Of a stretch of 64,000 nt of DNA, positions 44,001 through 53,124 are shown piece by piece. Source of the DNA: Pseudomonadota bacterium (GTDB lineage: Bacteria; Desulfobacterota; Desulfobulbia; Desulfobulbales; SURF-16); NCBI GenBank assembly GCA_018897105.1, contig JAHILF010000164.1:1-64000 (forward strand), read 5' to 3'. Each line of letters opens with the position of its first letter. Position 1 is the stretch's first letter. The notes beneath the pieces are model-generated. The model did not search any database and was not told the DNA's origin. It saw only the letters and a list, made by a program, of their open reading frames with translations. The position numbers and the translations under genes are program-made.

Positions 44001-44446
44001 TTGTTTTTGATCTGGCATGCGAATGCGGTTTTTTCTTTGAGGGCTGGTTCAAGGATCACGAAGAATTTGCCAAGCAGGAAAGGGAAGGGCTTCTCATCTG
44101 CCCGCAATGCCAAGGGAGACAATGTCTCCGCAAGGTCTTATCGCCTGTCGCCTACCAGAAAAAGTCTTGCGGGACATTGGCCGACGGGAAGCCGCCTGCC
44201 GAAATGGATCCGGCCCGCCTGGCCGAATCGGTGGAGCAGACCATCCGGATTATACAGGAGTTTGTCGAAAAAAATTTTGAGGATGTGGGCAGTGACTTTA
44301 CCCGGAAAACACTAAAAATCCACTACGGGGTTGAAGAACCAAAAAATATCAGAGGAGTGGTGACCCAGGCAGAGGAAAAAATGCTTGATAAGGAAGGGAT
44401 CCCGTATCTGAAAATTCCGCGACTGAACAAAAAAGAAGGCCATTAA
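43997..44446 (+). CDS. DUF1178 zinc-ribbon protein
   Basis: 149 residues. The N-terminal MIVFDLACECGFFFEGWF, then CPQCQGRQCLRKVLSPVAY, is the DUF1178 pattern, with cysteines arranged like an FmdB-type zinc ribbon. The C-terminal half is helical and acidic (EQTIRIIQEFVEKNFEDVG). Function unknown. It overlaps the glycosyltransferase by four bases (ATGA) and is followed by a small unknown gene in the same operon. Confidence 0.85.
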   Translation: MIVFDLACECGFFFEGWFKDHEEFAKQEREGLLICPQCQGRQCLRKVLSPVAYQKKSCGTLADGKPPAEMDPARLAESVEQTIRIIQEFVEKNFEDVGSDFTRKTLKIHYGVEEPKNIRGVVTQAEEKMLDKEGIPYLKIPRLNKKEGH

Positions 44447-44742
44447 TGCGCAGGGGAAACATGGAAGCATTAAAGGCAATCCCTCAGGAAGACGGTAGCA
44501 CCACATCCTTTTTTGAGGAGGAAGGGTGGCGCAACGGCTTAGTGAAGGGCTCCTATAAACCATGGGAGATGCTGCTGATAAGCTGGTGGGCGTTTGATCT
44601 GAACGTCGGTTGCGACAAGGAATACGGTGATCCTCTCACATCACAAACACTCTTTTACACCAGCCTCAAGCCCTGGTGCCGGAGAGCGTCAGATATGCGC
44701 AACTTTACGAAATTCCTGCGCTTCTGGGGATGGAGATTATAA
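44446..44742 (+). CDS. Small Trp-rich hypothetical protein
   Basis: 98 residues, with start ATG overlapping the preceding stop (TAATG) and GAAGG six bases upstream. It contains seven tryptophans, including KPWEMLLISWWAFDLN and FLRFWGWRL at the C-terminus. No signal peptide is seen and no family recognised. It is the last gene of the run from aminotransferase to DUF1178, and its 3' end overlaps the convergent small gene by six bases. Confidence 0.6.
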   Translation: MRRGNMEALKAIPQEDGSTTSFFEEEGWRNGLVKGSYKPWEMLLISWWAFDLNVGCDKEYGDPLTSQTLFYTSLKPWCRRASDMRNFTKFLRFWGWRL

Positions 44743-44937
44743 CCGTCCTTTGGCAATGTCCTCTTTGGCAAAATGACTGTCTAAAAACTCGCATTCCAGG
44801 GGTGAGAGGTCAAAACGTACCTGGGCCTCTCTGAAAACGTCCATCCGTTTTTTCCCCGGATGCTCCGCCAGTATGTCACTTACCCAGATGAGCACCTTTT
44901 TCATTTTATCGCCCGGGGGCTGCATTGTTTGGGACAT
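44737..44937 (-). CDS. Small hypothetical protein downstream of glgB
   Basis: 66 residues, ATG 44937 with AGGAT eight bases before it. It lies 11 bases after the glgB stop and on the same strand, so it is probably co-transcribed. The sequence is mostly helical (KKVLIWVSDILAEHPGKKRM...FREAQVRFDLSPLECEFLDSHF). No family is recognised. The gene might encode a small partner or regulator of GlgB, but only position supports this. Confidence 0.65.
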   Translation of the reverse strand: MSQTMQPPGDKMKKVLIWVSDILAEHPGKKRMDVFREAQVRFDLSPLECEFLDSHFAKEDIAKGRL

Positions 44938-44948
44938 GGCTTGATCCT

Positions 44949-47150
44949 CTATTTTCTCACTGGTTGATAAATGATCCCTGCCAGGGGTGGCACGGTCACC
45001 TTGATATGATACTTCGCCTCTCCAAAAGGTTCATCAATGGCAACCTTAATATCAACATTGCTCACATTGCTGCCGCCGAACGAGCTGTCGTCGGAGCAGA
45101 AAATCTCCTTATAATCAGTCAATTCCGGTACCCCGATCCTGTAATTATAGTGCACCTCCGGTGTCATGTTGAGCAGACAGACAACATGGTCCGCAGGATT
45201 TTTACCGAAACGGGCGAAGGCGATGATGGACTGGTCCACATCCTTGAAGTCCATCCATTTGAAACCGGTATGGGAAAAATCCACTTCCCACAGGGCCGGA
45301 ATAGCTTTGTAGAGCTCGTTCAATTTTTTCACAAAATATTGCAACTGGTGATGGAGCGCCTCCTGCTCGGCCAGATGCCAATCAAGACTCACCTTGCAGT
45401 ACCATTCGGAGATCTGACCGAATTCTCCGCCCATAAAGAGCAGCTTTTTCCCTGGATGGGTCCATAAAAGGAAAAAGAGAAGCCGCAGGTTGGCGAATTG
45501 CTGCCATCTGTCCCCCGGCATTTTGGCAAGAAGTGATTTTTTGCCGTGTACCACTTCATCGTGTGACAAAGGCAGGATAAAATTTTCAGAAAAGGCGTAG
45601 AGCAGCGAAAAGGTGAGATTGTTGTGGTGAAATTTGCGGTAAAGTGGATCGCGGCTGAAATAATCGAGCATATCGTTCATCCAGCCCATATTCCATTTGA
45701 AGCCGAACCCCAGACCGCCCTGGTCCGTTGCCTTGGAAACGCCATAAAAGCTTGTTGACTCTTCGGCAATCATGGCTGCATCCGGGTGACGCTGATACAC
45801 AATAGTGTTGAGATGCTTGATGAACTCTATGGCATCAAGATTTTCCTTACCACCATAGGGATTGGGGATCCAGTTGTCGTCTTTTCTGCCGTAATCCAGA
45901 TAAAGCATGGAGGCCACGGCATCAACCCGGATAGCGTCAATATGAAATTTGTCAATCCAGAAGAGGGCGTTGGAAATGAGAAAATTACTCACTTCCCGGC
46001 GCGCATAGTTGAAAATTAATGTACGCCATTCCGGGTGGGCTCCTTGCCGTGGATCTTCATGTTCATAAAGAGCTGTCCCGTCAAAACGCCCCAGGCTGTG
46101 ACCGTCAGTAGGAAAGTGAGACGGAACCCAGTCAAGTATAACACCGATATCATTCTGGTGGCAGCAGTCTACAAAATACATGAAATCCTGCGGAGTGCCG
46201 AATCTGCTGGTCACGGAAAAATAACCGGTGGTCTGATAACCCCACGATTCATCAAAGGGATGTTCCATGACCGGCATGAGTTCAATATGGGTAAATCCCA
46301 TCTTCTTCACATAGGGAACAAGGCTGCCGGCCAGTTCCAGAAAGGTAAGGAATCGCTCAGGATTGGCAGGATCACGCTGCCAGGATCCCAGGTGAACCTC
46401 ATAGACCGAAACAGGGCGATCATATAATTTGCTGCCGCGTTTTTTGTCACGCCAAGACTGATCCTGCCATTCATAATCCTCGATATTCCAGACAATTGAA
46501 GCAGTTTTAGGCCGCACCTCGGCAAAAAACTGGTAGGGATCCGACTTCTCCATAATGTCATTGGTGGGTGTCCGGATTTCATACTTATAGATTTCACCAC
46601 GGGAAATGCCCGGCAGAAACAGTTCCCATATGCCAGAGGAACCAAGAACCCTCATCTGGTGAACCCTGCCGTCCCAATAGTTGAAATTGCCGATGACGCT
46701 GACCCGGCGGGCGGCAGGTGCCCAGACGCGGAACATTGTCCCCTCAATATCGTTGATCACGGCAGGGTGAGCACCCATTTTGTCATAGAGATTATAATGG
46801 GTGCCATGATTAAAAAGGTGGCGGTCATATTCGGAAAGCTGCGGGAGAAACTGATAGGGATCGAGATGGGTGCGTATTTCATTGTTATAGTATGTTGCTT
46901 CAAAAGAATACTTAAAAGGGACGACATAGTCGGGAACGACAATTTCAAACAGCCCCTCCTCCCGCATTTTGTACATATCCCTCTTTTCCCCCTCCAGAAC
47001 AAGCCGCACGGATTCGGCAAGCGGCAGAAAGGCGCGGATGACGGCGGAGTTCGGATCATGTTCCAGAACATGAACGCCAAGCACCAGAAAGGGGTCATGG
47101 TGATCCGAGGCGATGACTTTGTTGAGTTCGTTTGTTATATCGTGAGTCAT
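44949..47150 (-). CDS. glgB: 1,4-alpha-glucan branching enzyme
   Basis: GH13 branching enzyme of 733 aa that makes alpha-1,6 branches in glycogen. An N1 domain (about 1-110) and a CBM48 domain (YDKMGAHPA...FRVWAPAARRVSVIGNFNYWDG) precede the catalytic barrel with DWVPSHFP, IRVDAVASMLYLDY, MIAEES and LSHDEVVHGK, carrying the nucleophile Asp and acid Glu. AAGGA precedes the start. GlgX and GlgP are encoded elsewhere in the window; glgA and glgC are not seen. Confidence 0.97.
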   Translation of the reverse strand: MTHDITNELNKVIASDHHDPFLVLGVHVLEHDPNSAVIRAFLPLAESVRLVLEGEKRDMYKMREEGLFEIVVPDYVVPFKYSFEATYYNNEIRTHLDPYQFLPQLSEYDRHLFNHGTHYNLYDKMGAHPAVINDIEGTMFRVWAPAARRVSVIGNFNYWDGRVHQMRVLGSSGIWELFLPGISRGEIYKYEIRTPTNDIMEKSDPYQFFAEVRPKTASIVWNIEDYEWQDQSWRDKKRGSKLYDRPVSVYEVHLGSWQRDPANPERFLTFLELAGSLVPYVKKMGFTHIELMPVMEHPFDESWGYQTTGYFSVTSRFGTPQDFMYFVDCCHQNDIGVILDWVPSHFPTDGHSLGRFDGTALYEHEDPRQGAHPEWRTLIFNYARREVSNFLISNALFWIDKFHIDAIRVDAVASMLYLDYGRKDDNWIPNPYGGKENLDAIEFIKHLNTIVYQRHPDAAMIAEESTSFYGVSKATDQGGLGFGFKWNMGWMNDMLDYFSRDPLYRKFHHNNLTFSLLYAFSENFILPLSHDEVVHGKKSLLAKMPGDRWQQFANLRLLFFLLWTHPGKKLLFMGGEFGQISEWYCKVSLDWHLAEQEALHHQLQYFVKKLNELYKAIPALWEVDFSHTGFKWMDFKDVDQSIIAFARFGKNPADHVVCLLNMTPEVHYNYRIGVPELTDYKEIFCSDDSSFGGSNVSNVDIKVAIDEPFGEAKYHIKVTVPPLAGIIYQPVRK

Positions 47151-47400
47151 GATATTCCTTTAAATTGTCACGTTAGGTAAATCTACTGATCATTTGTAGG
47201 GTCAGAGAAAATGGCTTGGATAATCTTTTCAGTACTACCCTTTTTTTTAGAAAAACTGTAGCATATTTCCCCAAACAATCTCTATTAATTTTTCTTTAAC
47301 AACATCGCCCTTGACACACTTTTTTACTTTGATAAGTTGCGGTGCATGATTTTTTTAAAATGATGCATTTCCGCGTGATTCTTTTACCAATGGTTTTTTT

Positions 47401-47967
47401 ATGGAACTGACGATAAACAGCCTGACAGGATATTTTCTTATTGCCACACCCCAGATGCCTGATCCGCGTTTTGCCCGTAAGGTCATCTATATGTGCTCCC
47501 ATGAACTTGAAGAAGGGGCCATGGGAGTGGTATTAAATCAGCCGGTTGATGATGTATCGCTGGCTGCGCTTTATGAAAGTATGAATATCCCTGTTCCGGA
47601 TATGAAGCTCCCATCCATATTCCTGGGAGGTCCCGTGGAAATTGAAGCTGTTTTCATTCTCCATTCAAGTGATTATCCTGCACGGCAATATATCGAGATC
47701 AACGATAAAGTCCGCATGTCAAGAGATCCGCAGATTTTACAGGATATCGCCGGCAACAAAGGGCCGCAGGATTATCGTTTTTTCCTCGGCTATTCAGGTT
47801 GGGGGCCCGGCCAACTTGAATATGAGCTGTCCCAGGATGGCTGGTTGACTCTTCCTGCGGACTATGAGGACATATTTTACATTGCTCCGGAAAAAATGTG
47901 GAAAAAAATTACCTTAAAGCATGGAATTGATATCAGCCTTTTCGGAGAAGTAACCGGTAAAGCGTAA
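47401..47967 (+). CDS. YqgE/AlgH family protein (UPF0301)
   Basis: 188 residues. TGYFLIATPQMPDPRFARKVIYMCSH near the start, GAMGVVLNQP, FLGGPVE and LGYSGWGPGQLEYEL are the family landmarks. Members are cytoplasmic and of unsettled role (first tied to alginate regulation). It is the first gene of a group with the YkgJ-like gene and rlmH. The region before it has an imperfect inverted repeat (GCGG-TGCAT-GATTTT and its rough complement, about 47338-47374). No clear ribosome site. Confidence 0.9.
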   Translation: MELTINSLTGYFLIATPQMPDPRFARKVIYMCSHELEEGAMGVVLNQPVDDVSLAALYESMNIPVPDMKLPSIFLGGPVEIEAVFILHSSDYPARQYIEINDKVRMSRDPQILQDIAGNKGPQDYRFFLGYSGWGPGQLEYELSQDGWLTLPADYEDIFYIAPEKMWKKITLKHGIDISLFGEVTGKA

Positions 47968-48001
47968 CTTGCATTACAGCAATTGTATAAAAAGGAATAC
48001 C

Positions 48002-48391
48002 ATGGAAGAAGAAATTTTTGAATGTCAGCAATGCGGTTATTGCTGCCAGGGGGAGACAACCGTATCCCTCACGGATGACGATCTGCAAAGGATGGTGAAC
48101 TATATCGGCCTGCCGGAAAAAGAGGTGAAGGAGAAATATCTGCGGATCACCGGCAGTGTCATCCAGATGAAAATCGTAGAAGGACATTGCATTTTCTTTG
48201 ACAAGGGCTGCACGGTGCACCCAGGCAAACCTTGGCGCTGCAGTCAGTGGCCGCTGCACCCGAGCATTTTACAGGACCCCAACAACTTTGAGGCCATCAG
48301 CGCATCGTGTCCAGGTATCAAAACGAGCATGGGCTATAAAAAATTCTGTGAGATTCTCTCCGCCCTCATCAGAGCAAAAGAACGCAAGTAA
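48002..48391 (+). CDS. YkgJ-family Cys-cluster protein
   Basis: 129 residues with FECQQCGYCCQG at the start and the later cysteines in CTVHPGKPWRCSQWPLHP and ASCPGIKT. These form the zinc/iron-binding CxxCxxCC cluster of the YkgJ (UPF0153) family. Function is unknown. Start at ATG 48002 was chosen because of AAAAGGA upstream. Its TAA overlaps the start of rlmH (TAATG). Confidence 0.88.
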   Translation: MEEEIFECQQCGYCCQGETTVSLTDDDLQRMVNYIGLPEKEVKEKYLRITGSVIQMKIVEGHCIFFDKGCTVHPGKPWRCSQWPLHPSILQDPNNFEAISASCPGIKTSMGYKKFCEILSALIRAKERK

Positions 48392-48855
48392 TGCGCCTGG
48401 AATTGATATTTCCCGGCAAAACAAAAGAGTCATACCTGAAAAAGGGGATAGCCGACTTCACCGAACGTCTCAGTCATTATGTGAAGACGGATTTCAAGGT
48501 CATCAAAGACAGGTCAGGAGGGAAAGATACGGCACGCGCCATACAGCTTGAAGGCGAACAACTGCTGGAAAGCTGCAGCAAATCGGCCTATGTGGTGGCA
48601 CTTGATCCCGGCGGCCGGCAACTCAGCTCTGAAGAATTTGCCAAAACGGTTGACAACTGGGAAGGGCAGGGGCGGCAGGTGGTATCTTTTGTTATTGGCG
48701 GCCCTGAAGGACTTTCAGCTGCAGTTCTTGCCAGGTCGGACCTGCTGCTGAGTCTTTCCAGGATGACATTTACCCACGAGATGGCCCGACTTCTCCTGCT
48801 GGAACAGCTGTATCGAGCTTACAGCATCAAAGCGGGAACGAAATATCATAAATAA
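48391..48855 (+). CDS. rlmH: 23S rRNA (pseudouridine-1915) N3-methyltransferase RlmH
   Basis: SPOUT-class methyltransferase, 154 aa, modifying pseudouridine 1915 in helix 69 of 23S rRNA. Conserved elements are ALDPGGRQLSSEEFA, FVIGGPEGLS and LSLSRMTFTHEMARLLLLEQLYRA at the C-terminus, which form the trefoil knot. Coupled to the YkgJ-like gene by a one-base overlap. Confidence 0.95.
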   Translation: MRLELIFPGKTKESYLKKGIADFTERLSHYVKTDFKVIKDRSGGKDTARAIQLEGEQLLESCSKSAYVVALDPGGRQLSSEEFAKTVDNWEGQGRQVVSFVIGGPEGLSAAVLARSDLLLSLSRMTFTHEMARLLLLEQLYRAYSIKAGTKYHK

Positions 48856-48860
48856 GAAAA

Positions 48861-49082
48861 TCAGACCGCCTCAACGGCTGTTATCTCAGGAACTTCCGAT
48901 TTAAGAAATTTTTCAATTCCTTCCTTCAAGGTAACCTGAGACATAGGGCAACCCCGGCACGCACCGGTGAGTTGCACCTTGACCACCCCGTCATTCGTTA
49001 CATCAATGAGTACAACGTCTCCCCCATCCTTCTGCAGAGTGGGCCTGACTTTGTTCAATGCTTCCTGTACTTTTTCACGCAT
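48861..49082 (-). CDS. NifU-like Fe-S scaffold domain protein
   Basis: 73-residue protein made of the NifU C-terminal domain alone. VQEALNKVRPTLQKDGGDVVLIDV and the cluster motif GACRGCPMSQVTLK with C-x2-C are diagnostic. It carries or transfers Fe-S clusters. The start was set at ATG 49082, preceded by AAGGAGG; the frame extends 17 codons upstream without support. Convergent with rlmH, five bases apart. Confidence 0.92.
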   Translation of the reverse strand: MREKVQEALNKVRPTLQKDGGDVVLIDVTNDGVVKVQLTGACRGCPMSQVTLKEGIEKFLKSEVPEITAVEAV

Positions 49083-49314
49083 GGGGGAGACCTCCTTTTT
49101 CAATTTTCTCGAAGAACATAGCACAGAGACCATTTTAAGACAAGCCTCTGTTAATTAATCCGAAAAAGCTGCTGGCTATTTTAAAAAAAAATATTCTATA
49201 ATCAGATATTGAAATTTTCATCTATTGACAATATTCATCTCCTTGCCCCCCGGCGGTGAAAAAAAATATTTATGTCTTTTCACCTTAACAATTCACTCCA
49301 GCGGAGTAATCTTC

Positions 49315-50280
49315 ATGGTCCAGCAATCAAAGAATAATATATTGCTTGAAGCCGGCACAAATGAGCTTGAAGTTATTACCTTTTATCTTGAGTGGATTGA
49401 CCCTGACACAAAAAAACATCACAAAAACACTTATGGTATCAATGCGGCAAAGGTAAAAGAACTGGTTGCCTATCCCGAGCACATCACCGAACTGGCCAAC
49501 AGCGTTCCCTGTGTAAAGGGAGTTTTTCTTCTCCGCAACAATACAATACCTCTCATCGATCTCTGCAATTGGTTTTCCTATCAGACCGAAGAAAAAAAAG
49601 AGGGTGACAGAAAATGGGTTGTCATTGTTGCCGATTTAAACGGCAAGGCCTTCGGTTTTATCACCCATGGAGTGGATAAGGTGTATCGTATCTCCTGGTC
49701 GCAGATTACGCCCCCTCCTGAACTGATTGCCTCAAGTCAAAGCATAACCGGAATCTGTCAGGTGGAGAATCTTATCATCCAGATGGTCGATTTTGAAAGA
49801 ATCGTGGGTACTGTTGATCCGAGCATGGTGGTGAAATCCAGTCGCAATGAAAAGGAAGCCCTCGAAATCGAACAAAAATATGACAAGGCGGTGCTGGTGG
49901 TCGACGATTCCAGGGTCGTGCTGAAGCAGTTGACCAATACCCTGCAGAATGCCGGATTTAAAGTGATCCCCAAGCCTGACGGTCAGGCGGCCTTTGAATT
50001 TCTCGAGGAGCTGCGACAAAAGGGTGAAATCGACAAAAAGATCCTAGCTATCATTTCAGATATTGAAATGCCCCGGATGGATGGCCATCATTTCTGTATG
50101 CGTGTCAAACAACAATCCGCCTACAAAAAAATCCCGTTAATCCTCTTTTCCTCGATGATTACTGATGCCCTGCGCCGCAAAGGCGAAGCTGTAGGGGCGG
50201 ATGATCAGATCACTAAACCCGACCTTGACAAACTGATTAACAGAATGCAGCACTGCTTAGAAAAATTGGCCGATTCATAA
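49315..50280 (+). CDS. CheV-like chemotaxis coupling protein
   Basis: About 321 residues. A CheW domain (about 10-160: FYLEWIDPD..., YGINAAKVKELV, NSVPCVKGVFLLRNNTIPLIDLCNWF) is followed by a receiver domain (about 185-320) with VLVVDDSRVV, the phosphoacceptor Asp in ISDIEMPRMDG, and Lys in ITKPD. CheV couples chemoreceptors to CheA and adapts by phosphorylation. No other che gene is present. Start ATG 49315 was chosen for GCGGAG upstream. Confidence 0.92.
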   Translation: MVQQSKNNILLEAGTNELEVITFYLEWIDPDTKKHHKNTYGINAAKVKELVAYPEHITELANSVPCVKGVFLLRNNTIPLIDLCNWFSYQTEEKKEGDRKWVVIVADLNGKAFGFITHGVDKVYRISWSQITPPPELIASSQSITGICQVENLIIQMVDFERIVGTVDPSMVVKSSRNEKEALEIEQKYDKAVLVVDDSRVVLKQLTNTLQNAGFKVIPKPDGQAAFEFLEELRQKGEIDKKILAIISDIEMPRMDGHHFCMRVKQQSAYKKIPLILFSSMITDALRRKGEAVGADDQITKPDLDKLINRMQHCLEKLADS

Positions 50281-50551
50281 CAATATGTTACGCGGACCTG
50301 ACTTATGACTCGCTCCCCCCCATTTTTTTACGTTATACTGGGTTGAGACAAAAATCTGACAACAAATACACCGAATCTGCTGTTTATATTACTCAAGCAA
50401 TGTGTTAAAGAAAGGACATTCTTTATTGACCATGCCCTTGAGATTCGCTATAAAGACTTCTATATTCATATCTGTTTATAATCAATAATCAATTTGTAAC
50501 ATATGTGTACCAATGAGTACCAAATAAAGTCAACTTCAAAGGAGTAAGAAG

Positions 50552-53005
50552 ATGGGAGAAACTCACGATACAGCCTTTATTCTCTGGTTTGATGATATCG
50601 GAATTGAAGATGTACCGATGGTCGGCGGAAAAAATGCATCCCTTGGCGAGATGTATCAGAAACTTACTTCAAAAGGAGTTGCTGTCCCGCACGGTTTTGC
50701 CATTACCGCTTATGCCTATCGATATCTGTTGGAAAAGGCAGGCATCGAGGCTGCCATCAGAGATATACTGTCGGATCTTGATACCCATGATATGAAAAAT
50801 CTTTCCGAACGCGGCGAAAAGGTGAGAGATATCATCAGGACTGCGGAATTTCCGGATGATCTCCGCCAGGAGATTATTGCTGCCTATAAAAAAATGGAGG
50901 CGGAGTACGGCCCTAGTGTTGACGTGGCTGTCCGCTCATCCGCAACTGCCGAGGACCTTCCTGACGCTTCTTTTGCCGGCCAGCAGGAGACCTATCTCAA
51001 TATCCACGGCTATGACAACCTCATTCAAAACTGCCGCAAATGCTTTGCCAGCCTTTTTACCAACCGGGCCATTTCCTATCGCCATGATAAAGGTTTTGGT
51101 CAATTTGATGTCTACCTTTCCATTACTGTCCAGAAAATGGTGCGCAGTGATTCCGCCTCTTCAGGGGTACTATTCTCTATAGATACTGAAAGCGGTTTCG
51201 AAGATGCAGTTTTCATTACCGGTGCCCTGGGACTCGGAGAAAATGTTGTGCAGGGTGCGGTTAACCCGGACGAGTTCTATGTTTTCAAGCCTACCCTGAA
51301 ACAGGGAAAACGGCCCATTGTCGGCAAGCGTCTTGGCAGCAAAGAGATAAAGATGATCTATGACAATGATCCGAACACTGAAGAGCCTGTCAGAAACATT
51401 GACACAACCCCGGCAGAACGCGGGACCTATGTTATCAATGATGATGAGATCCTCCAGCTTGCCAAATGGGCCTGCATCATCGAAGACCATTACAACAAGG
51501 GAATGGATATTGAATGGGCCAAGGATGGAGACGGAGTTAAGGTTGGAACCGGTAAACTCTTTATCGTCCAGGCAAGACCGGAAACAGTTCATTCCCAGAC
51601 CTCTAAAAAGACCATGGAAACTTACATCCTGAAAGAAAAGGGTGAAGTGATCGTGGAAGGGCAGGCGGTAGGCACGAAAATCGGCCAGGGCATTGCCCGT
51701 GTTATTAAGGATACCGCCCATATCGGCCAGTTCAAGAAAGGGGAGGTCCTGGTGACCGATATGACCGATCCTGACTGGGAACCGATCATGAAAATCGCCG
51801 GCGCCATTGTCACCAACCGTGGCGGACGTACCTGCCATGCCGCGATCATTTCCCGCGAACTCGGCATCCCATGCGTTATCGGCACGGATAACGGTTCGGA
51901 AATCATTAAAACCGGTACAGAGGTAACAGTATCCTGTGCAGAAGGAGAGAGTGGCTACATCTATAAGGGCTTACTCAAATATGAGGTAGAGAGACTTGAT
52001 CTTGATTCAGTCCCTGCCACCCGCACCAAAATCATGATGAATGTCGGTATTCCGGAAAAAGCCTTCTCAGAAAGTCAGATTCCCAATGATGGTGTCGGAC
52101 TGGCCAGGGAGGAATTCATTATCAACTCCCACATCGGCATTCATCCCATGGCACTTTACAATTTTAAGGAACTGAAAGCCAAGGCAGCCAGTGATCCAGA
52201 AATTGCCGAGGTGGTAAAGGAGATTGAAAAGAGAACGAGCGCTTATCCGGACGACAAGAAACGGTTCTTTATTGATAGACTTGCCGAGGGTGTGGGCCGC
52301 ATCGGCGCCGGTTTTTATCCGAAGGATGTTATTGTCCGCCTGTCCGATTTCAAGAGCAACGAATATGCCAATCTGGTCGGCGGCAAACTCTATGAACCTG
52401 AAGAAAGCAATCCCATGATCGGCTGGCGCGGGGCATCCCGCTACTATGATCCCAAATACCGGCCTGCTTTTGAGCTTGAGTGTGAGGCGCTGCTCAAGGC
52501 CCGCAATGATATGGGCTTAACCAATATCAAACTGATGGTGCCCTTCTGCCGCACGCCTGAAGAAGGCAAGAAGGTCATTGCGGTCATGAAGGAATGCGGT
52601 CTTGTGCAGGGAGAAAATGATCTGGAGATTTACGTGATGTGCGAAATCCCCAGCAACGTCATCTCGGCTGACGCCTTTGCCGACGTCTTTGACGGCTTTT
52701 CTATCGGCTCAAACGATCTTACCCAGCTTACCCTCGGTCTAGACCGCGATTCTGATCTTATTGCCCATATTTTTGATGAGCGCAATGATGCGGTAAAAAC
52801 CATGGTCAAGATGGTGATTGACACAGCCAAACGGCGCGGCAAAAAAATCGGCATCTGCGGCCAGGCTCCCAGTGATTTCCCCGAGTTTGCCACATTCCTT
52901 GTTGAATGCGGCATTGACTCAATGAGCCTCATCCCTGATACAGCGATCAAAACCAGACTGGCTGTGGCCAAAAAAGAAAAAGAGCTGGGTATCAGCCCTA
53001 AATAA
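50552..53005 (+). CDS. ppsA: Phosphoenolpyruvate synthase
   Basis: Makes PEP from pyruvate, ATP and water. 817 aa fits PpsA (about 800) better than pyruvate phosphate dikinase (about 870-900). The N-terminal ATP-grasp domain has VPMVGGKNASLGEM and AVRSSATAEDLPDASFAGQQ. The phosphohistidine domain holds IVTNRGGRTCHAAIISREL, with His429. The C-terminal PEP-binding domain has FSIGSNDLTQLTLGLDRDS and GICGQAPSD. Thr427, two residues before His429, is the expected target of the regulator at 19664. GGAGTAAGAAG precedes the start. A bidirectional terminator follows. Confidence 0.96.
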   Translation: MGETHDTAFILWFDDIGIEDVPMVGGKNASLGEMYQKLTSKGVAVPHGFAITAYAYRYLLEKAGIEAAIRDILSDLDTHDMKNLSERGEKVRDIIRTAEFPDDLRQEIIAAYKKMEAEYGPSVDVAVRSSATAEDLPDASFAGQQETYLNIHGYDNLIQNCRKCFASLFTNRAISYRHDKGFGQFDVYLSITVQKMVRSDSASSGVLFSIDTESGFEDAVFITGALGLGENVVQGAVNPDEFYVFKPTLKQGKRPIVGKRLGSKEIKMIYDNDPNTEEPVRNIDTTPAERGTYVINDDEILQLAKWACIIEDHYNKGMDIEWAKDGDGVKVGTGKLFIVQARPETVHSQTSKKTMETYILKEKGEVIVEGQAVGTKIGQGIARVIKDTAHIGQFKKGEVLVTDMTDPDWEPIMKIAGAIVTNRGGRTCHAAIISRELGIPCVIGTDNGSEIIKTGTEVTVSCAEGESGYIYKGLLKYEVERLDLDSVPATRTKIMMNVGIPEKAFSESQIPNDGVGLAREEFIINSHIGIHPMALYNFKELKAKAASDPEIAEVVKEIEKRTSAYPDDKKRFFIDRLAEGVGRIGAGFYPKDVIVRLSDFKSNEYANLVGGKLYEPEESNPMIGWRGASRYYDPKYRPAFELECEALLKARNDMGLTNIKLMVPFCRTPEEGKKVIAVMKECGLVQGENDLEIYVMCEIPSNVISADAFADVFDGFSIGSNDLTQLTLGLDRDSDLIAHIFDERNDAVKTMVKMVIDTAKRRGKKIGICGQAPSDFPEFATFLVECGIDSMSLIPDTAIKTRLAVAKKEKELGISPK

Positions 53006-53042
53006 GCAGTATCCGGTTACAGATCTTTACCACTCAGACCAC

Positions 53043-53085
53043 AAAAAAAGCGGCCCCGAGATCATTTCTCGGGGCCGCTTTTTTT
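53043..53085. terminator. Bidirectional terminator between ppsA and cpoB
   Basis: Stem AAGCGGCCCCGAGA / TCTCGGGGCCGCTT with a short loop, flanked by A7 and T7. It serves ppsA on plus and the tol-cpoB operon on minus. Confidence 0.93.
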
Positions 53086-53124
53086 ATCCTGTAGTTTTCT
53101 ACTAAAAAGCCAAAATAAGAATTC

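Noticed and set aside
50552-53005. Calling this gene pyruvate phosphate dikinase
   Set aside because: The length (817 aa) and the TNRGGRTCHAAIISREL signature fit PEP synthase better.
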